Of a DNA stretch of 64,000 bases, positions 60,701-64,000 are shown one piece after another. Origin of the DNA: Candidatus Omnitrophota bacterium (GTDB lineage Bacteria; Hinthialibacterota; Hinthialibacteria; OLB16). Under the pieces are notes generated by a model, which saw nothing but the letters and a program-made list of their open reading frames with translations, had not been told where the DNA came from and searched no databases. How positions within the stretch are numbered: position 1 is the stretch's first letter; the number at the start of each line of letters is the position of its first letter. Location: contig JACKFH010000005.1 of assembly GCA_020632575.1 (NCBI GenBank), positions 62,001-126,000 on the forward strand, in the 5' to 3' direction. The position numbers and the translations under genes were made by a program.

Positions 60701-61093
60701 GAAATTCGCGAGGATTCCGCCGTCATTCGATCCGGTGACGATTCCGCGCTTGAGGGTCAGGCCCTCGATCGTAATGGTTTGACCATTTCCCGGAGCGGCA
60801 AAAATCTGGGAATTGTAATTAGCGTCGATGATGACATCGAGCGCCCCAGGGCCGATAATATTGACCGAACTGGGCAGCGAGATGTTCCCCGAGGTGAGAA
60901 CGATTGTATGCGGAGGCGAACCGGCGATGTTGAATGTGATGTCTTCTCCCGCTCCCACATTGCTCACCGCAGCGCGGAAAGACCCGGCCCCGCTATCGTT
61001 GGTGTTGGTGACCACCTGGTTGGCGGACCAGCCCGGGGAAACGCCGATTAGAGAAAGAAAAGTTAAAATCGGAAGTACTTTCTTGGGGAACAT
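57788..61093 (-). CDS. Large secreted surface protein: beta-helix, five 80-residue repeats, Thr/Pro linker, C-terminal module
   Basis: A 1101-residue protein starting MFPKKVLPILTFLSLIGVSP (signal peptide). Residues about 25-375 are a right-handed beta-helix-like part ending in the choice-of-anchor motif SPAIDNGDPS....DIGAFELQ. A beta-sandwich follows (about 380-480), then five 80-residue HYR-like repeats, each with VCxxxxxxLDAxGxAT and DNCGI..MSVSP..FTC. Then a HYR-like end (to about 985), a Thr/Pro/Glu/Ser linker, and a C-terminal module DFDFDDSQRVDMIDLLSL....LFEFSLEW. The start has AAAGGA upstream. Adhesion or surface display is the likely role. Confidence 0.9.
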   Translation of the reverse strand: MFPKKVLPILTFLSLIGVSPGWSANQVVTNTNDSGAGSFRAAVSNVGAGEDITFNIAGSPPHTIVLTSGNISLPSSVNIIGPGALDVIIDANYNSQIFAAPGNGQTITIEGLTLKRGIVTGSNDGGILANFGASINFSGCAIQDATSARNGGAFYQTSSGSPSITLRDSTVSDCYAQSDGGAASIDGGTFNVFNSTLSGNQAGGRGGAITTIVGTLNVANSTIADNTADFDSSGNDGGGIFNLVGTLTVTNSIVADNVDVSGGAPDISGNVTANYSLIGNTAGASVSGANNQNGMDPMLAPLQINGGSTETHALIPGSPAIDNGDPSFNPASFTPSLDYDQRGPGFIREASGTAGMQTAGPLDIGAFELQFSDAVAPTPVISSTESDPTMNSPIRILVDFGESVSTFDDGELTLGNANASRVSGSVGDSTYVFDLTPVSEGTVTVDIAGGVVDDGAGNPNNPATQFTIVYNQPPNAVCADIMVALDAVGSATITGASVDGGSTDGIGIANLSVSPATFTCGDLGMNSVTLTVTDTSGATDTCTATVTIVDTIPPTAVCQTTTLNLDASGMATLNPGDVDNGSTDNCGIASMSVSPNAFTCSDIGSPAVILAVTDTAGLSATCTVNITVQDITPPSAVCQTTTLNLDASGMATLNPGDVDNGSSDNCGIASMSVSPNLFTCVEIGSQAVILTVTDTAGLSDTCMVNITVADNTDPSAVCSPFMVALDASGMATINASDVDGGSTDNCGVNSMSVSPDTFDCNDVGANTVTLTVTDASGNMATCMTTVTVMDNTLPSAVCMDATVTLDAMGSVTILPASIDAGSMDNCSIQMMTVTPDMLTCANLGINEVTLTVTDPSGNMADCTATVTVLDTLAPMLVPPVIDPAVVSPGVDYTIPNYLPSLMASDNCTSVTDLIVSQSPSPGAMVPVGMYGIVFTATDAVGNVAAATSTLTVTDVTPTPTPTATDTPTNTPTQTPTFTDTETPTNTPTSTPTETSTDTPTETPTPTETATDSPTSTSTPTETPTDTETATETPTETATATETGTSTPTETPTAPDFDFDDSQRVDMIDLLSLLGGQQPSFDPDPNTLFEFSLEWYADQMAK
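58501..59700. repeat. Five in-phase 240-bp repeats
   Basis: The repeated core (for example GAAACCGACATCGAGGCGAT at 59072 and 59312) recurs at exactly 240-bp steps: near 58591, 58831, 59071, 59311 and 59551. No indel separates the copies. The two middle copies are nearly identical; the outer ones have diverged. Each encodes one 80-residue repeat of the surface protein on the minus strand. Confidence 0.85.
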
Positions 61094-61393
61094 CGTCGGA
61101 AGATTCCTTTCGTCGGAGCGCCGCGGGCAACATCCGGTATGTGAAGACTTGTCTTCGACAAAAACTGAAGACAAATAACCGTCATAACTTAGGTTAGATG
61201 GTTTCAACTTTCAACTCTTTCTAGAGTTTCGCCCCCAAACAGCAGGTCAACAGCTCGACCCGAAAGAGGGGATCGCGGGGCCGAGCGCGATCCGGTGGTT
61301 TCCTCGCCGTAAAGATTGTAAGATGCCTCAACGCGTGGATTCGCGACTTGGTGGATCCTTATAAATTGCCACGCAAAGCAGAGGGTTTTCAGA
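61094..61393. other. Intergenic 300-bp region between divergent genes
   Basis: No gene seen. It must hold the divergent promoters of the surface-protein gene (minus) and the TolC-like gene (plus). I see no convincing sigma70 pair or long dyad by eye. Confidence 0.5.
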
Positions 61394-63214
61394 ATGAATC
61401 GACCAGAGAGGGCCGTGGTCGGCCGAGCCGGCTATTTAGTGTCGTTGTGGGGTCAATGGATATTTTTGTGCGTTGGGGCGTTTGCGCTCATGAACCCCGC
61501 CATTGGTCAAGGGGTTCAGCCGAGCCAGGACGAACTCAAGGCTTTGGGGGGATACTCGGATAAGGAAGTGATCGCCGAGCCCCCTGGAAGAGATGAAAAA
61601 GATGTCCTCGAATCCCCGCTGGTTGATCCGGTGGTCGATCTTCCTTTCCAAATCCGCGATGCAACCACAACCTCCCGATTGATGGTTGACACCCAAGAGG
61701 TGATCGAGGCCACGACAATCGTTGTTCCGCCAGGCCAACGAGGCATTGGTGTGACAGACGTGGTCACTTACACCCTGGATCGAAACCTGAAACTGGAAGC
61801 CGCCCGTCAAGATCCATTGATCGCCGCGACCAAAATCGACGTCGAAAAATCGATCTTCGATCCCAACGCCTTCGCGACTTTCTCTGTCAGCAAGCAGAAC
61901 CGACCTGTCGCGGGCTTCTTCGGCGGCGGCATCAGTTCGGTGACCGGCAACACCGAGGTGACTCGGGTGTGGAACTCTTATCGCGGGTTGGGCTCGGCTC
62001 AAGCGGACCCCGGACTCGGAGTCACCCAGAAATTCACCAGCGGCATGGAAGCCACGCTCAAAGTCGAGAACAATCGGAGCGATACGAGCGTCGACTTCTT
62101 CCAACCTTTCGCTCAGGAATACAACACGGACATTTCATTAGATGTCGTCCAACCTCTGCTTCGGGGCTATGGCCCCTGTGTGAATCTGGCGAATGTCCGC
62201 ATCGCCTATAACAACCGGATGATCTCGGATGAGGGGCTGCGCCAGTCGGTCCTCAACACTATCGCCGCGAGCCACACGGCGTATTGGGAACTTGTCTTTA
62301 GTCGCGTCACCCTGGCGATCGCCCAACAGTCGCTAGGCCTCGCGGCGGATCTCCTTCGCGAAAACCGAATCCGCTATCGCTATGGAGATCTGGTTATTGT
62401 TGAGGTTTACGAAGCCGACGCGGGAGTCCGCGCTCGCGAGCAGGAAGTGATTCAAGCGCAGAACAGTTACGACAACTCGATGGACCGGATTCGCCAATTG
62501 GTCAACGCTCAGGACGCCGTTCAGGATTGGCAGATTCCATTGGTGCCCACCGATCCCGCCATCTACCACGCGGTTAACATCGACGAGGACGCCTCCCTGG
62601 AGCTGGCTTATGAGAAGAATCCCCAGATCCGTCAGGCGCAGCTCGCGATCGACAATGCCAAAGAGGGCAAGGTGATCGCCTACGACGCCTTCCGCCCCCG
62701 CCTCGACCTATTCGCGGGAGTGAGCGAAACCGGATTGGGCGAGACCAATGGGGAGAGCTACGACAATCTGTTCTCGGGCGACTACACCTCTTGGCGGGTG
62801 GGCGTCAACTACAGCGTCCCCCTCAAGCGTCGACGCGAGCGGGCCAATATCCAGGCCGCGAAATATGAAATGGAACAGGCCCAAGTGCTTTATAACGATG
62901 TCCGCCAAGGCGTCCTCTACAATCACCGAGAGGCCGTTCGGACCATCAAGAGCCTTGCAAGGCAAGTGACGGCTTCCGAGTCGCGAGTGGTCGCCGAGGG
63001 GAACCGACTGGAGAAACAAAAGATTAGTTACGAGCAAGGCGTGACCACTTCCCACGATCTCCTCGAAGTTCAAGAGGATTACGCGCAAGCGCAGGTTCAG
63101 AAGATTCGCGCGGTCGTGGATTACTATCTCGCCTTAATCGAACTTGAACGGATCCGCGGCACACTCCTCGACACTCTCGGTTTCGAGATCGTGCCCATGG
63201 TGCGAGCCAACTAG
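61394..63214 (+). CDS. TolC-family outer-membrane efflux protein
   Basis: A 606-residue protein with an N-terminal signal region (residues about 17-38). It has the layout of the outer membrane efflux family: long helical repeats such as RQAQLAIDNAKEGKVIAYDAFRP and VGVNYSVPLKRRRERANIQAAKYEMEQAQ. An extra 90-residue N-terminal part makes it longer than typical TolC (about 450-500). GAGGG precedes the ATG. It is followed by a membrane-fusion lipoprotein gene, so the two should form an export channel for a pump whose inner-membrane part lies past the right edge. Confidence 0.9.
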   Translation: MNRPERAVVGRAGYLVSLWGQWIFLCVGAFALMNPAIGQGVQPSQDELKALGGYSDKEVIAEPPGRDEKDVLESPLVDPVVDLPFQIRDATTTSRLMVDTQEVIEATTIVVPPGQRGIGVTDVVTYTLDRNLKLEAARQDPLIAATKIDVEKSIFDPNAFATFSVSKQNRPVAGFFGGGISSVTGNTEVTRVWNSYRGLGSAQADPGLGVTQKFTSGMEATLKVENNRSDTSVDFFQPFAQEYNTDISLDVVQPLLRGYGPCVNLANVRIAYNNRMISDEGLRQSVLNTIAASHTAYWELVFSRVTLAIAQQSLGLAADLLRENRIRYRYGDLVIVEVYEADAGVRAREQEVIQAQNSYDNSMDRIRQLVNAQDAVQDWQIPLVPTDPAIYHAVNIDEDASLELAYEKNPQIRQAQLAIDNAKEGKVIAYDAFRPRLDLFAGVSETGLGETNGESYDNLFSGDYTSWRVGVNYSVPLKRRRERANIQAAKYEMEQAQVLYNDVRQGVLYNHREAVRTIKSLARQVTASESRVVAEGNRLEKQKISYEQGVTTSHDLLEVQEDYAQAQVQKIRAVVDYYLALIELERIRGTLLDTLGFEIVPMVRAN

Positions 63215-63289
63215 CCTCTCTTGCTTCCAATGTGAGAACTCGCAATCATGAGTGAGTATTCTAATTTCACCGCCTCGCGAGGAGATGAC

Positions 63290-64000
63290 TTGAGCCACGT
63301 AACAAATAGATCGATCGGTTCGACGACCTTATTCACGCAAACCGGACTTATTTTGATCTTCCTTCTCCTTATCGGCGGATGCGCTAAGGAACCCCAACCC
63401 GTGGAGGTTGAGGTCACACCCGTGGTGGATGTGATGAAGGTCCAACCCCAAACGATTTACCCTTCCCTCGAATTCACCGGGTCGGTGATCAGCCAGGAGG
63501 TCGCCCGAATCCATCCGGAGGTCGGCGGAACCGTGGACCAAGTCAATGTCCGGGTGGGGAACCGTGTCCAGAAGGGACAGGTTTTGGTCGAACTCGACCC
63601 CTCGGACTTCGAACTTCGGCTTCAGATCGCTCGCGCGGAAAGGCTGAAAGCCTCCGCCGAGTATCGGCGCATGATTCGGGGATACCGCCCTGAAGATATC
63701 GAGGCGACTCGGAACGTTTACGAAAATACGAGAGCGATCTTCCGATCGAAGAACCGGAACCTGGAAAGGAACCGGGCTCTTTTCGACTCCGGAACCATGA
63801 CCGAACGAGACTGGACGGTGTTCCTCGAGGACCTGGCCGCGGCAAGCGCCATGGTGGGAAAGGTGTCGGCCGAGCTGTCGAAGATGGAAGAGGGCTATGA
63901 ATCTTACGATATCCAATCGGCAAGCGCCTCGCTCATGTTGGCCCACGCCAATGAAGCCCTCGCCGAGAGAAATCTAAAACACACTCGAATCGTCTCCCCA
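63290..64000 (+). CDS. Periplasmic membrane-fusion lipoprotein of an efflux pump, partial
   Basis: The frame is open to the right edge. A TTG at 63290 with GAGGAG five bases upstream gives LSHVTNRSIGSTTLF and a lipoprotein signal ending LLLIGGC (lipobox). An ATG at 63248 in the same frame would add 14 residues but has a poorer ribosome-binding site. The mature part has the MFP/HlyD pattern: VEVTPVVDVMKVQPQ, EVARIHPEVGGTVDQV and VRVGNRVQKGQVLVELDPSDF (lipoyl-like half), then a coiled-coil with RNRALFDSGTMTERDW, and the second half starting RNLKHTRIVSP. It lies 75 bp after the TolC-like gene. Confidence 0.85.
   Translation, partial: MSHVTNRSIGSTTLFTQTGLILIFLLLIGGCAKEPQPVEVEVTPVVDVMKVQPQTIYPSLEFTGSVISQEVARIHPEVGGTVDQVNVRVGNRVQKGQVLVELDPSDFELRLQIARAERLKASAEYRRMIRGYRPEDIEATRNVYENTRAIFRSKNRNLERNRALFDSGTMTERDWTVFLEDLAAASAMVGKVSAELSKMEEGYESYDIQSASASLMLAHANEALAERNLKHTRIVSP

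Noticed and set aside
30011..64000. CRISPR array or complete insertion sequence
   Set aside because: I looked for evenly spaced short repeats and for transposase frames with terminal repeats and found none; the regular repeats at 58.5-59.7 kb are coding.

Overview
The window reads as chromosomal DNA of an uncultured, Gram-negative, heterotrophic bacterium of roughly Planctomycetota/Verrucomicrobiota/Omnitrophota/Sumerlaeota character. The clues are many sulfatases, Gfo/Idh/MocA oxidoreductases with Tat-like leaders, a secreted DUF4159-type protein, pseudopilins ending in a PTNGT..GD motif, a PEP-CTERM protein, long Thr/Pro linkers in secreted proteins, and a TolC/membrane-fusion efflux pair. 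This placement is inference; there is no rRNA and I recognised no tRNA.

Layout. 1-4.9 kb (minus): the end of a HicB-like antitoxin gene, then (reading leftward from 4.9 kb) a GntR/YtrA regulator with its operator, an ABC ATPase, two paralogous permeases and a small membrane protein. 5-8.7 kb: glutaryl-CoA dehydrogenase, soluble transhydrogenase SthA and an unknown membrane protein. 8.8-12.7 kb: a pseudopilin, a Cys-rich secreted protein coupled to an AGE-type epimerase, and a divergent sulfatase. 12.8-16.6 kb: a very large STAS/PAS/GAF hybrid histidine kinase. 16.6-22.2 kb: a cupin, a secreted unknown protein translationally coupled to a second sulfatase, a ceramidase-like protein and an oxidoreductase. 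22.3-23 kb: a Phd/VapC-type toxin-antitoxin pair. 23-29.8 kb (minus): the translation operon nusA-infB-rbfA-truB-mnmA without rimP in front of nusA. 29.9-30.9 kb is gene-free but rich in structure: a probable nusA promoter with a palindrome in its spacer, a terminator-like leader hairpin, and two related long hairpins. 30.9-33.5 kb: a tandem duplication of pseudopilin plus shared upstream region plus NUDIX gene, in which one NUDIX copy has decayed.

34-39.7 kb: a hypothetical protein, a DUF4159-like protein, a B12-binding radical SAM protein, and an ECF sigma factor / membrane anti-sigma / HtrA-like PDZ protein module whose HtrA member has lost all three catalytic residues. 40-44.9 kb: an operon of GH88 hydrolase, two SGNH hydrolases and a sugar-type ABC ATPase without permease. 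45-51.4 kb: cysteine synthase, an FGGY kinase, a PEP-CTERM protein, an oxidoreductase and a secreted three-domain RidA fusion. 51.6-61.1 kb: a secreted metalloprotease-like protein, an FMN reductase, a metallo-beta-lactamase-fold hydrolase, a PIN toxin module with toxin first, a nucleotide pyrophosphatase-like protein with a STAS protein, and a large surface protein with five 240-bp in-phase repeats. The last 2.6 kb hold a TolC-family protein and the start of a membrane-fusion lipoprotein that runs off the right edge.

Functionally the region combines housekeeping (translation, cysteine synthesis), breakdown of sulfated or uronate-containing glycans (two sulfatases, GH88, epimerase, kinase, oxidoreductases, SGNH esterases), and envelope sensing and display (ECF module, large kinase, surface proteins). 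The most unusual items are the HtrA-like pseudoprotease in the sigma-factor module, the pair of related intergenic hairpins near 30.5-30.8 kb, the nusA leader, and the one-chain three-RidA protein.
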